From the NCBI GenBank assembly GCA_012727425.1, contig JAAYHQ010000057.1, forward strand, positions 1 through 64,000: 64,000 bases of DNA, written 5' to 3'. The position numbers were made by a program, and so were the translations under genes. The stretch comes from Bacillota bacterium (GTDB lineage: Bacteria; Bacillota; UBA4882; UBA10575). The notes under the pieces were generated by a model, which worked only from the letters and a program-made list of their open reading frames with translations, was not told the DNA's origin and searched no databases. Shown here in pieces: positions 27,603 to 36,364 of the stretch (position 1 is its first letter; the number at the start of each line of letters is the position of its first letter).

Positions 27603-28781
27603 TTAAATAGGTGGTGTAAACCATTTTTGCGTGAAAATGCCGACCGCACCCAAGAGGTCGGAGTCTTCCCCCAAAGTCGAGCAGATGACGGCGACCTTTT
27701 TCCGCAAGCCGCTGCACTCCAGGATGGTCTGGAAATTTTGCTCCAGACGGTTGATTAACAACTCTTTGAAATTGGCCCAGACGCCGCTGATCACCACCAA
27801 ATCCAAATCCAACAGTCCGCCGCTGAGGGAAACGGCGATGGACATTGTTTCGACCAATTCCTCAAGGATTTGGCAGGCCACCGGGTCCTGTTTACAAATC
27901 CTGGTATAAAGCTCGAACCAGTCTTTGATCTCTTCACCGGTTTCACTCTGGTACCGTTTGAGCACATCGGGAAAGTACAAATAGGTTTCAAGGCATCCTT
28001 TCTGGCCGCAACGGCAAGGGCGGCCGTTTTTTTGTAAAGGAATGTGTCCAATCTCCCCCGCCATGCCGCGGGGACCAGTGAGGAGTTTACGGTCATAAAC
28101 GATTCCGGCGCCCACGCCGGTACTGGTCTTAAGTAAAAGAAAATTCGCGACGTTTTTGGCGTTGCCAAACCACAACTCGGCCAGGGCGGCGGCGTTGGCA
28201 TCATTCTCCACCACCACGGGAAAGTCTAAGGATTCTTCAAGCATGGCGGCGATGGGCACATCGCGCCACCCAAGGTTCACCGATTGTAATAAGATGCCGC
28301 GTTCGCTTTCGACGATGCCGGAGATGGCCACCCCGACGCCGAGCAGATGTTCCTTCTTGACGTCGGTGTTTTGCAGGAGGTTTTGGAATTCCTGGACCAA
28401 CTCGCGGATTAAGGTGCCGGGTTCCAGCGAATAGGGGGAGTAGCTGGTTTTGCGCATTAACTTTCCTTTGAGATCGGCCAGACCCAACGCGATCTGGTCC
28501 CGGCGAATCTGGATCCCGACAATAAACAGTTTTTCATAATTAAGCTCTAAAAGGATTGGTTTGCGACCGCCAATGGATTCGCCAACACCGTGTTCGGTAA
28601 TGATGCCCTGGGCCAGCAGTTCGCCCACAATGCGGGTGATCGTGGCCGGGCTCATTTTGGTCAGTTTCGCCAAGCGCGTTCGCGAACAGGCCCCTTCGCG
28701 GTATAGGGCTTGTAAAACCGAAACCACATTATACGATCGGATTAAACTCGTACTGCTTAAACCTGGTCGTTCGTTTCGCAT
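27603..28781 (-). CDS. ROK-family transcriptional regulator (NagC/XylR type)
   Basis: The 392 residues combine an N-terminal winged helix (SRTRLAKLTKMSPATITRIVGELL, about 38-62) with a ROK sugar-kinase-like domain. The domain has VVENDANAAALAE, KTSTGVGAGIVYDRKLL, GEIGHIPLQ and the zinc motif CRCGQKGCLE (about 254-263). Such proteins repress amino-sugar or xylose genes and release DNA on binding sugar or sugar phosphate. It leads the minus-strand chitobiose unit and faces the transporter operon, so it probably controls both; GlcNAc or GlcNAc-6-P is the likely effector. ATG 28781 was preferred to GTG 28799. Confidence 0.88.
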   Translation of the reverse strand: MRNERPGLSSTSLIRSYNVVSVLQALYREGACSRTRLAKLTKMSPATITRIVGELLAQGIITEHGVGESIGGRKPILLELNYEKLFIVGIQIRRDQIALGLADLKGKLMRKTSYSPYSLEPGTLIRELVQEFQNLLQNTDVKKEHLLGVGVAISGIVESERGILLQSVNLGWRDVPIAAMLEESLDFPVVVENDANAAALAELWFGNAKNVANFLLLKTSTGVGAGIVYDRKLLTGPRGMAGEIGHIPLQKNGRPCRCGQKGCLETYLYFPDVLKRYQSETGEEIKDWFELYTRICKQDPVACQILEELVETMSIAVSLSGGLLDLDLVVISGVWANFKELLINRLEQNFQTILECSGLRKKVAVICSTLGEDSDLLGAVGIFTQKWFTPPI

Positions 28782-28829
28782 GGACTCGCCTCTTTGCACT
28801 TTATTGCAGTATGAAATAAATCCATCTTT

Positions 28830-28858
28830 AGCTTACTATGTACAAAATAAAATGTCAA
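28830..28858 (-). promoter_or_regulatory. Promoter of the ROK-mutase-GH94-GH20 unit
   Basis: On the minus strand: a perfect TTGACA, a 17-base spacer and TAAGCT, 49 bases before the ROK start codon. Confidence 0.55.
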
Positions 28859-28945
28859 GATCTAGAAACTTAATTGTAAAACACCAGCTAAATAGGGAGT
28901 AGAACCGGATGAAGACCGGTATGGACAAAAGAAATTACGTTGCTA

Positions 28946-28974
28946 TTGACAGGATTTTTTTAATGTGTTAAGAT
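28946..28974 (+). promoter_or_regulatory. Promoter of the chito-oligosaccharide transporter operon
   Basis: A perfect TTGACA (28946-28951), a 17-base spacer and TAAGAT (28969-28974). The implied leader before the first start codon is about 240 bases and contains the 29073-29091 palindrome. The remainder of the 28782-29220 gap shows no gene. Confidence 0.65.
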
Positions 28975-29072
28975 TAAACTGTAAATTTTCGATGAACAAA
29001 CGCGATGAGTAAAGAGGCATCTACCCCGGTATTTCGCACTACAGACCAGAAAAAATTCTTTTTTTCGGAACT

Positions 29073-29091
29073 TATTTTCAAACTGAAAATA
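29073..29091. promoter_or_regulatory. 19-bp palindrome, candidate ROK operator
   Basis: TATTTTCA-AAC-TGAAAATA is a perfect 8-bp inverted repeat around three bases, within the leader downstream of the transporter promoter. Size and AT-rich arms fit operators of ROK/NagC-type repressors. The regulator gene is the nearest transcription factor. Confidence 0.4.
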
Positions 29092-29220
29092 TCATTGCTG
29101 CCTTGGTCACTGTGGCCAAAGCGGGGGTAAGGAACGGAAAGGAGGGGGTATCACCGCGGATATCCAGTCCAAAGAGGTTAACAGAATATCGTAATTAAAA
29201 ACAAGGAGGTTTTCAGCAGA

Positions 29221-30534
29221 ATGAAACTTCGGAAGTTGACAATGTGGATGGTTCTTTTGTTGCTTCTGGTGTTTGCTTTGGTCCCGAATCTTATTGCCGC
29301 GGAACCAATTACCATCCGGGTGCTAAACTACTTGGATGCCAGCAGTCCCGGTGCCGCCCGGGAGATAACCGAGATCTGGCAGCGGTTTGAGGAGGAAAAC
29401 CCGGACATTCTCGTCATCAGGGAAGATCAGTTCGGTGAGCCTTTCCACCACAAAACCGAAGCCTATGCGGCGGCCGGGAAACTTCCGGAAGTGCTTTATG
29501 TCTGGCCCGGTGGACGTTCGGCTACGCTGCACCAGAAGAAATTACTGAAGGATATTTCCCGGCTCCTGGGAGATGAGCGCAACGCGTTTATCGATGCTGC
29601 CCTGGAACCGCAAGCCGGTGGTTATCTCGCCATGATTCCGATCGGGCTTACTGCTTCCCATGCCATGTACGTCAACACCGCCCTGTTGGAAGAATTGGGC
29701 TTGGAGATGCCGAAAACCTATGAAGATCTGAAGGCGATGGTTGCGCCCTTACGGGCCGCCGGTAAAGACTGTATCATCATCGGGGCGCAAGATGACTGGG
29801 TAATGCAGTCGGTCCTGTACAGTATGATCTTCGGCCGGCTGGTCGGGGACGAAAAACTCTATGAGTTTATCGAAGGGAAAGCCAAGTTTACCGACAAAGT
29901 CTTTGTTGATTCGCTCCGGTTCTACGAACAACTCTTTATCGACGGGGTTATTAACCGGAACGCCATGCAAACACCTTACGGTGAAGCACCAGCCTTATTT
30001 GCCGCGGGGCGGGCTCCGTTTATGATCGATGGTGACTGGCGCGCGGGTGCTTTCCTTACGGACGAGTCCACCGGGAAAGCCCTCATTCCGCCGGAAAAAC
30101 AGAAGAAAATTAAGATGACGGTGTTCCCGGCGATTCCGGGCGAAATCAACCATGGCACCTCTTCGATTGTGCCCGCGGTTGGTTATGCGATGAGCGCCCA
30201 TGTCCCCGATGGTTCACCGGAGGAAGAAGCAGCCTGGCGCCTGATCTCCTGGCTGAACTCGGCGGAGGTGCAAAAAATACGATTGGAGACCGGTGCCGCT
30301 TTCCCCACACGGAAAGGTGTAACCAGTGACAAACTGGAGCCCTTGGCGCAAGAAAGAGCAGAATTCTACGGCCGGATCAGCGGAACCCATGTTTTAGATG
30401 ATAAGCTTCCGCCGGAGATCTGTATCCCGCTCAACATCGGTTTGCAGGAAATTGGGCTTGGCCTCGCGACTCCGCTTGAGGTTGCCCGCAACGTCCAGGC
30501 CGCCTATGATGAATGGGCGAAGAGTAATAAATAA
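29221..30534 (+). CDS. Chito-oligosaccharide ABC transporter substrate-binding protein (extracellular family 1)
   Basis: A 437-residue family 1 binding protein with a signal peptide (MKLRKLTMWMVLLLLL to LIAA, about 1-27) and the fold pattern EIWQRFEEENPDI, LPEVLYVWPGG, FAAGRAPFMIDGDWRAG and EEEAAWRLISWLNS. No lipobox Cys follows the signal peptide. ATG 29221 is preceded by AAGGAGG. The substrate is inferred to be chitobiose or a larger chito-oligosaccharide from the divergent GH94/GH20 unit and the downstream nagB; the sequence alone does not fix it. Confidence 0.88.
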   Translation: MKLRKLTMWMVLLLLLVFALVPNLIAAEPITIRVLNYLDASSPGAAREITEIWQRFEEENPDILVIREDQFGEPFHHKTEAYAAAGKLPEVLYVWPGGRSATLHQKKLLKDISRLLGDERNAFIDAALEPQAGGYLAMIPIGLTASHAMYVNTALLEELGLEMPKTYEDLKAMVAPLRAAGKDCIIIGAQDDWVMQSVLYSMIFGRLVGDEKLYEFIEGKAKFTDKVFVDSLRFYEQLFIDGVINRNAMQTPYGEAPALFAAGRAPFMIDGDWRAGAFLTDESTGKALIPPEKQKKIKMTVFPAIPGEINHGTSSIVPAVGYAMSAHVPDGSPEEEAAWRLISWLNSAEVQKIRLETGAAFPTRKGVTSDKLEPLAQERAEFYGRISGTHVLDDKLPPEICIPLNIGLQEIGLGLATPLEVARNVQAAYDEWAKSNK

Positions 30535-30559
30535 ACCGGAAAGGAACAAAACACCTTGC

Positions 30560-30590
30560 CTTGCGGGCACGCTGCGGCGTGCCCCGCAAG
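30560..30590 (+). other. Intercistronic hairpin between binding protein and permease
   Basis: CTTGCGGG-CACGC pairs with GCGTG-CCCCGCAAG (30560-30572 with 30577-30590), one bulge, loop TGCG. There is no T-run. Such hairpins after binding-protein genes often stabilise the upstream message so that the binding protein exceeds the permeases. Confidence 0.5.
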
Positions 30591-30683
30591 ATTTCTCCCC
30601 GTGTTCGTGTGGAACGGCCGGGTTTACGCACGAAGAAGCGCGCGAAGAACCGCAGGCCCACTTTGTTTTGGGAGGTAGTAAAG

Positions 30684-31595
30684 ATGATAACACGCCGTAC
30701 GAAAGCAGAAGAACGCCGCGCCTACCTTCTTCTGGTTTTACCCGCAGTCCTGCTTTACTTTGCTGTGGTTGCCTTTCCCATGATCTTTTCCCTCTGGATC
30801 AGTGTGAGTGATTACTCCGGAGGCCAAATTTTTGGTGGTTCGACGCCAGTTCGTTTTGCCGGTTTTTCCAACTACGTCCGGATGTGGAACGACCGTTATT
30901 TTTGGATTTCGTTAAAGAATAACGTCTATATTGTCTTGATTTCCGTTTTCGGCCAGATTCCACTGGGTTTTATTCTGGCCTATGCATTGCACCGCAATAT
31001 GTTCCGCGCGAAAGGTTTTTTCCAAACCGTTATTTATTTACCCTGTGTCATCTCCTCGGTTATTGTTGGTATTCTCTGGCAAACCATTTTTTCGCCTTAC
31101 GGTCCGGTGACCGAAATCATGCAGTTTTTTCGGCCAGGATGGCAAAATACCATGCTGTCCAATCCACGGACGGCGATGATCCCCGTCCTATTGGTAATGC
31201 TTTGGTATTACACCGGAACTTACTTTATTATTTTCCTGGCCAACCTGCAGAAGATCGATAAAGAAGTGATCGAAGCGGCGAAGATTGACGGAGCGACCGA
31301 GTGGCAAACCCTCCGCCATGTGATTCTACCCGCCTTGTCCGGGGTAATTGTTACCTCAGCAATTCTGGCGATCTCCGGCTCCCTGAAGAGTTTTGATTTA
31401 ATTTTTGCGATGACCGGTGGCAATCCGGCGCGACGGACTTCGGTTTTAGCCCTTTATATGTATGACACCGCGTTTCGCGGCGCGCCCAATTATCCGCGGG
31501 CGAACGCCGTCTCCACCTTTATGATGGCCTTTAGCTTCCTTTTGATCATCATCACTAAACTTGTGGAGAAGCGATTTGGGGGGAAAGAAGAATGA
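30684..31595 (+). CDS. Carbohydrate ABC transporter permease (MalF-like)
   Basis: A 303-residue permease with six membrane segments and the EAA loop EAAKIDGATEWQTLRHVILPAL (about 196-217), which docks the ATPase. Partner of the following MalG-like permease and the upstream binding protein. The ribosome site GGAGGT (30671-30676) selects ATG 30684; the frame is open upstream through the hairpin but without a usable site. No ATPase gene is in the operon, so a shared MsiK-type ATPase elsewhere is expected. Confidence 0.92.
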   Translation: MITRRTKAEERRAYLLLVLPAVLLYFAVVAFPMIFSLWISVSDYSGGQIFGGSTPVRFAGFSNYVRMWNDRYFWISLKNNVYIVLISVFGQIPLGFILAYALHRNMFRAKGFFQTVIYLPCVISSVIVGILWQTIFSPYGPVTEIMQFFRPGWQNTMLSNPRTAMIPVLLVMLWYYTGTYFIIFLANLQKIDKEVIEAAKIDGATEWQTLRHVILPALSGVIVTSAILAISGSLKSFDLIFAMTGGNPARRTSVLALYMYDTAFRGAPNYPRANAVSTFMMAFSFLLIIITKLVEKRFGGKEE

Positions 31596-32491
31596 AGACT
31601 ATACCGCTGACGATAGAGGATCCGTTCCGGAAGAAAACCTACCGCTGGGGTAGACCGTTGCATGAGGAAACCGGTTTGGTTTCCCGCCTCTTCTTCGGGT
31701 TAATCCTTTTCCTGTTTGCGGTTTTATCGATCGCTCCTTTGGTTTGGGTCACTTTAAGCTCTTTTAAGACCACCCAGGAGTTTCAGATGAACCGGTTGGG
31801 ACTGCCTGATCTATGGTTCTTTCAAAACTATCCCCAGGCTTGGCAGATTGGCAACATGGGTACCCTGATCGTAAACAGTATTTTTTACACTACGGTTTCC
31901 ACCATGGCGGTCATTCTGCTGTCCATGGCGGCCGCTTTTGCCTTTGCCAAAATTAAATCAAAAGCCACCCCTGTTCTTTACGGCAGTTTTGTCATTGGCA
32001 TTTTGCTTACGATTCAATCGATCATGGTCCCCCTCTTTTTAATGGCAAACGCGGTTAATTTGCTTGACACCCGTTTAGGGGTGTTAATTCCCTACACCGG
32101 TCTGGGCCTCCCGATCGGCGTGTATTTGTGTACGGAATATATTAAAGGAATTCATGATTCGATTATTGAATCAGCGCGGATTGACGGGGCCGGTTACTTC
32201 CGCATTTTAGCGAAGATTGTTTTCCCCATGGCCAAACCGGTCATTTCCACGTTGGCGATCTTGAATGTCCTTACCGTTTGGAACGAGTTTATGCTGATCA
32301 ATATTCTGGTTTCCCGTGAAGCCTTGAAATCATTACCGGTAGGGATTATGAAGTTTTCCAGCACCTTATCGTCGGATTACGGAAAACAGTTTGCGGCCCT
32401 GGTCATTGGAATGCTGCCCTTACTCCTGTTTTACCTGGCTTTTCGGAATAAGATTACGGAAGGCGTATCGGCGGGGGCCATTAAAGGCTGA
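31592..32491 (+). CDS. Carbohydrate ABC transporter permease (MalG-like)
   Basis: A 299-residue inner-membrane permease with six segments and the EAA loop [24 protein letters not shown] (about 193-216). It starts at ATG 31592, overlapping the previous stop as ATGA, so the two permeases are translationally coupled. The N-terminal cytoplasmic extension (about 30 residues before the first segment) is slightly long. Confidence 0.92.
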   Translation: MKTIPLTIEDPFRKKTYRWGRPLHEETGLVSRLFFGLILFLFAVLSIAPLVWVTLSSFKTTQEFQMNRLGLPDLWFFQNYPQAWQIGNMGTLIVNSIFYTTVSTMAVILLSMAAAFAFAKIKSKATPVLYGSFVIGILLTIQSIMVPLFLMANAVNLLDTRLGVLIPYTGLGLPIGVYLCTEYIKGIHDSIIESARIDGAGYFRILAKIVFPMAKPVISTLAILNVLTVWNEFMLINILVSREALKSLPVGIMKFSSTLSSDYGKQFAALVIGMLPLLLFYLAFRNKITEGVSAGAIKG

Positions 32492-32591
32492 TCTTTTTTT
32501 AAAAAAACCGAATTGCGAAGCAGGAGTTGGCCATAGACTAGAGAAAAGTCGATTTATTGAAAGACGGGCGAAAAAGGGGACGTGGGCAATA

Positions 32592-33320
32592 ATGCGGATT
32601 ATCATTGGTGAAAATTACGATGAAATCAGCAAAAAAGCGGCGTTAATCGTGGCGGCGCAGGTAATTTTGCAACCCGATTGTGTTTTGGGCCTGGCGACCG
32701 GTAGTACCCCCTTGGGGCTCTACCGCGAACTGATCGCCATGTACCAACGGGGAGAAGTTGATTTTTCAAAGGTAACCACCTTCAATCTGGATGAGTATTA
32801 CCCGATCACACCGGATCACCCCCAAAGTTACCACTATTTTATGTACCAAAATCTCTTTAACCATATCAATGTTCAGCCGGAGAACATCCATCTGCCGAAC
32901 GGGACGGCCGAACCGGTTGAAGCCGAATGCAGTAATTACGAACGGATGATTGCGGCCGCGGGGGGGATCGATCTTCAAGTGTTGGGGATCGGGGTCAACG
33001 GGCACATCGGGTTCAATGAACCCAATCCCTATCTCCATGCCCGCACGCATCTGACGGATTTGAAGGAGGAGACCATAAAGGTCAACAGCCGTTTTTTCCA
33101 GTCGGAAGCGGAGGTGCCCCGGCAGGCACTGACCATGGGGATCGGGACCATCTTGAAAGCCCGCCGGATTTTATTGCTGGCCAGCGGGGAGAATAAGGCG
33201 CAGGCCATCAAGAAGACCGTGCAGGGTTTGGTGACGACGGAATGTCCGGCTTCTTTTCTCCAAACCCATCCGGATGTTACTTTGCTCCTTGACCGGGAGG
33301 CGGCCGCCCTATTAGGCTAG
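32592..33320 (+). CDS. nagB: Glucosamine-6-phosphate deaminase
   Basis: Converts glucosamine-6-P to fructose-6-P plus ammonia, the last step of amino-sugar catabolism. The 242 residues have the family motifs [12 protein letters not shown] (about 34-45), FNLDEYYP (about 62-69, catalytic Asp) and [11 protein letters not shown] (about 136-146, catalytic His and Glu), and TMGIGTIL. The length is that of the short, non-allosteric bacterial enzymes. The ribosome site before ATG 32592 is weak (AAAAAGGGG, 15 bases away). It closes the transporter operon. Confidence 0.94.
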   Translation: MRIIIGENYDEISKKAALIVAAQVILQPDCVLGLATGSTPLGLYRELIAMYQRGEVDFSKVTTFNLDEYYPITPDHPQSYHYFMYQNLFNHINVQPENIHLPNGTAEPVEAECSNYERMIAAAGGIDLQVLGIGVNGHIGFNEPNPYLHARTHLTDLKEETIKVNSRFFQSEAEVPRQALTMGIGTILKARRILLLASGENKAQAIKKTVQGLVTTECPASFLQTHPDVTLLLDREAAALLG

Positions 33321-33350
33321 CCGGTTCTAGGTGTCTCCAACATTGTAAAG

Positions 33351-33460
33351 AAGTCAAGCGTCAAGAGGACGAAGCGAAATTCCGCAGCAACGGATTGCGT
33401 TTACCGCCAGTTGTTATATAATTATGGGCAGGAGAAACGCTTCTTCGCGACGCTTGACTT
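33351..33460. repeat. Spaced inverted repeat downstream of nagB
   Basis: AAGTCAAGCGTC (33351-33362) is perfectly complementary to 33449-33460, and a second inner pair (GAAGCG near 33371, CGCTTC near 33438) extends the symmetry. Together they could form a stem-loop of 110 bases, or represent the ends of a decayed miniature element. Confidence 0.45.
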
Positions 33461-33584
33461 TCTTTTTTCCGGATGAAAGTTGAGCCGGTGTGCTATACTG
33501 AAAATGACCAGCCATTTCGGGCGCGGTTGGTGCCCGGAGCTAAGCGATGAGCTGGAAATCCGGGTGAAGGGGGAGGGTGTTTTT

Positions 33585-34790
33585 ATGGAGCGACCGATGA
33601 TCATTGGACAGTTTAACGACTCCTATCCGCCGGTGATGGACGGGGTCGCCAATGTGACCAAGAATTACGCCTACTGGCTGCATAAAAAATATGGACAGTG
33701 TTATGTGGTAACCCCGGCGTTTCCCGGTTACCGGGACCAAGACCCTTTTCCGGTGATTCGGTATTCGTCTTTGCCGTTGGTCTTCCGTCCACCTTACCGG
33801 TTGGGCTGTCCGCAAATTGACCGGAAAGTGCAACGGCGTTTAAGGGAGATCCCTTTTGACCTGGTCCATACCCATTCACCGTTTTCTTCGGGGCAACTGG
33901 CCCTGAAAATTGCCCGGCAAAGAGGGATTCCGCTGGTTGCCACTTTCCATTCCAAGTTCTTTGATGATTTCAAGGCAGTGGTCAAAGCGGATAACCTGGC
34001 TTGGCTTGGGGTGAAACGCGTCATCAAGTTTTTCTCGCAAGTTGATGCCGTTTGGACGGTAAGCAAAGGAACGGCGGAGACGCTTCGGGAGTATGGTTAC
34101 CGGGGAAAAGTGGAAATTGTTTATAATGGGACTGAGTTTGAACCACCGGCGGATCCGGAGGACCGCCGGGCGGAGATCAATCACCGGTTGGGAATTGACC
34201 CGGCGGAACCGGTCTTTCTCTTCGTCGGTCAGCATATTTGGCAAAAAAACGTGCGGATGCTCATCCAGGCGTTGCATTTATTGCGCTGCTGGGGTGTAAC
34301 CTACCGGATGATCTTTGCCGGCACCGGTTATGCCGAAGCGGAGATGAAAAAGATGGTTCAGGAGTTAGGCCTGGCGGACCGGGTTATTTTTATGGGGAGT
34401 GTCTACGACCGTGAACTGTTGAAATCCCTTTATGTCCGGGCGGATCTGTTTTTGTTTCCTTCCGTGTATGATAATGCGCCGATTGTCATCCGGGAAGCAG
34501 CGGCCGCCCAATGCCCGGCCGTGGTGGTGGCCGGGTCGAACAGCGCGGAAGGAATCATTGATGATGTGAACGGCTTTTTGACCCGGAATGATCCGGAAAG
34601 TCTCGCCCGGCGGATCCAGGCCATTATGGGCGAACCGCAGCGTTTATCGGTGGTGGGGGAGGAGGCCCAACGCACGCTCTACCGGCACTGGTTACAGATC
34701 ATTGACGAAGTAGCCGCGCGCTACCGGGAATTAATTCAAGAATTTCAGAAAAAAACGACTGTCTTTGGTCCATTTCCTGTGGTAAAATAA
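33585..34790 (+). CDS. Glycosyltransferase family 4
   Basis: A 401-residue GT-B glycosyltransferase: the N-terminal domain has QFNDSYPPVMDGVANVTKN and DLVHTHSPFSSGQLAL, as in diacylglycerol glucosyltransferase-like GT4 enzymes. The C-terminal domain has FLFVGQHIWQKNVRMLIQA, IFAGTGY and the nucleotide-sugar motif FPSVYDNAPIVIREAAA (about 289-305). It is probably a membrane-associated enzyme making a glycolipid or envelope glycan. GGAGGG at 33572 selects ATG 33585. Donor and acceptor are unknown, and the neighbours give no hint. Confidence 0.85.
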   Translation: MERPMIIGQFNDSYPPVMDGVANVTKNYAYWLHKKYGQCYVVTPAFPGYRDQDPFPVIRYSSLPLVFRPPYRLGCPQIDRKVQRRLREIPFDLVHTHSPFSSGQLALKIARQRGIPLVATFHSKFFDDFKAVVKADNLAWLGVKRVIKFFSQVDAVWTVSKGTAETLREYGYRGKVEIVYNGTEFEPPADPEDRRAEINHRLGIDPAEPVFLFVGQHIWQKNVRMLIQALHLLRCWGVTYRMIFAGTGYAEAEMKKMVQELGLADRVIFMGSVYDRELLKSLYVRADLFLFPSVYDNAPIVIREAAAAQCPAVVVAGSNSAEGIIDDVNGFLTRNDPESLARRIQAIMGEPQRLSVVGEEAQRTLYRHWLQIIDEVAARYRELIQEFQKKTTVFGPFPVVK

Positions 34791-34814
34791 AATTAAGAAA
34801 ACGGAAAGGCGGTT

Positions 34815-35171
34815 ATGGGGGTGGCGGCAGAAAGATATGTTGCGGTAGTCGGGTTTGGTCAATTTTACGGTCGGAAGATTTTTAAGCCGGAACAAATCGT
34901 CAAACTGGTCAAGGAACCTGATAACCCCTTTGATGATGAAGCAATCCGGGTTGAATTGGAACCGGTCGGCAAAGTAGGCTATGTGGCCAACAGTCCGGCG
35001 ACCGTTCCCCGGGGCTGTCATAGCGCCGGTCGTATTTATGACACCTTTGAGCAACACTGCTACGGGATTGTCCGGTTTGTCACTAAAGAAACCGTCATTG
35101 TTGAACTGTTGGATAAAATTCGGCTGCAGATTGTTCTGTTAGAGACGTGTGATCTGCAACAACTAAGCTGA
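34815..35171 (+). CDS. Stand-alone HIRAN-domain protein
   Basis: The 118 residues are a single HIRAN-like domain: YVAVVGFGQFYG, then LVKEPDNPFDDEAIRVEL and VGKVGYVANSP, the typical binding-pocket motifs. HIRAN domains occur fused to SWI2/SNF2 helicases and nucleases, where they bind 3' DNA ends. Here the domain is alone, 24 bases behind the glycosyltransferase gene. The biological role is unknown. ATG 34815 follows GGAAAGG. Confidence 0.75.
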   Translation: MGVAAERYVAVVGFGQFYGRKIFKPEQIVKLVKEPDNPFDDEAIRVELEPVGKVGYVANSPATVPRGCHSAGRIYDTFEQHCYGIVRFVTKETVIVELLDKIRLQIVLLETCDLQQLS

Positions 35172-35216
35172 GCAAACCAAAGGTTTGCTTGTCCACGTGA
35201 CCAAAGGGATGAAAAA

Positions 35217-35237
35217 GGGCTGGCCAATGGCCAGCCC
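35217..35237 (-). terminator. Terminator of galM
   Basis: A perfect 9-bp stem (35217-35225 with 35229-35237), loop AAT, followed on the minus strand by TTTTTC. A second hairpin (AGCAAACC/GGTTTGCT, about 35171-35189) behind the HIRAN gene may serve the plus strand. Confidence 0.65.
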
Positions 35238-35247
35238 TCCATTTTCT

Positions 35248-36291
35248 TTAGACGGTGGTGAAACGATAAATCGTTGTTTGCCGGTAGACTTCCCCCGGAT
35301 TCAGCACCGTGGAAGGAAACTCCGGGTGATTGGGGGAATCGGGAAAGTGTTGGGTCTCCAGACAGAATCCGCTGTGCTTACCGTATTTGACACCGCGTTT
35401 TCCAGTCAAGGTCCCGTCGAGCGAGTTTCCGGTGTAGAACTGCATTCCCGGTTCGGTCGTATAGACGGTCATCACCCGGCCACTGATTGATTCGCGAACG
35501 CTAGCGGCCAGCGTTGGTTCGGTCCCCGCGCGGTTTAAAACATAATTGTGATCGTATCCGCCGGTGCCGGTCAGCTGTTGGATCCGGGCCCCAATCGGTT
35601 GCCACGTGGTAAAGTCGAAAGGTGTATTTTTCACCGGTTTTAGTTCTCCGGTGGGAATTAACCCGTCATCAACTGCGGTGTAATGGTCGGCGTTAATCAT
35701 AATCTCATGATCTAAGATGTCGTCACACCCTTCACCCTTTAAATTGAAGTAACTATGTTGGGTAAGATTGATGATGGTTGGTTGATCGGTGGTGGCTAGA
35801 TAGTTGATGACGAGTTCATTTTGGTTGTTTAACAAGTAACGGACAGTGGTGTTTAGGTTTCCGGGGTAGCCTTCCTCGCCGTCTTGGGCTAAGTAACGGA
35901 GTTCCACCCCGACTCCTTCCGCGTTCCGGAACTCTTCGGCCTCCCATACTACCCGGTCAAAGCCGACGTTTCCGCCGTGCAGGTGGTTTTCCCCGTCGTT
36001 CCGGGCCAGTTGGTACTCTTTCCCGTTCAGCACGAAACGGCCTTTGGCGATGCGGTTGCCGAAACGACCGATGAGCGCGCCGAAGTAAGGATGCTCGGAT
36101 AGATAGTCGGCCAAGCTGTTAAAGCCGAGGACCACATCGTCAATTTTTCCGGTTTTGTCCGGAACCAGGAGCGAAGTGATGATTCCCCCGAAATTGATGA
36201 TCTTCACCGTCATGTTGTTCTTGTTTTCGAGGATAAACTGAAAGACTTCTTTTCCCCCGACACTACCGTAGGGTATCTTTGTAATGTTCAA
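35248..36291 (-). CDS. galM: Aldose 1-epimerase
   Basis: Interconverts alpha and beta anomers of free aldoses. The 347 residues contain the family motifs IINFGGIITSLLVPD, FGALIGRFGNRIAKGRF, NHLHGG, the catalytic His in NLTQHSYFNL (about 166) and the catalytic Glu near the C-terminus (FCLETQHFPDSPN). TTG 36291 lies behind GGAGGGGGAG and gives the normal family length; the open frame extends another 19 codons upstream without a site. It follows the HAD gene on the same strand, with a possible weak promoter in the gap. Confidence 0.93.
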   Translation of the reverse strand: MNITKIPYGSVGGKEVFQFILENKNNMTVKIINFGGIITSLLVPDKTGKIDDVVLGFNSLADYLSEHPYFGALIGRFGNRIAKGRFVLNGKEYQLARNDGENHLHGGNVGFDRVVWEAEEFRNAEGVGVELRYLAQDGEEGYPGNLNTTVRYLLNNQNELVINYLATTDQPTIINLTQHSYFNLKGEGCDDILDHEIMINADHYTAVDDGLIPTGELKPVKNTPFDFTTWQPIGARIQQLTGTGGYDHNYVLNRAGTEPTLAASVRESISGRVMTVYTTEPGMQFYTGNSLDGTLTGKRGVKYGKHSGFCLETQHFPDSPNHPEFPSTVLNPGEVYRQTTIYRFTTV

Positions 36292-36364
36292 AAACTCCCC
36301 CTCCTTTGTTTTTGTACCTTGTATTAATAATAATACACTTTTAAACAAAACCGGCCGTAAAAAC

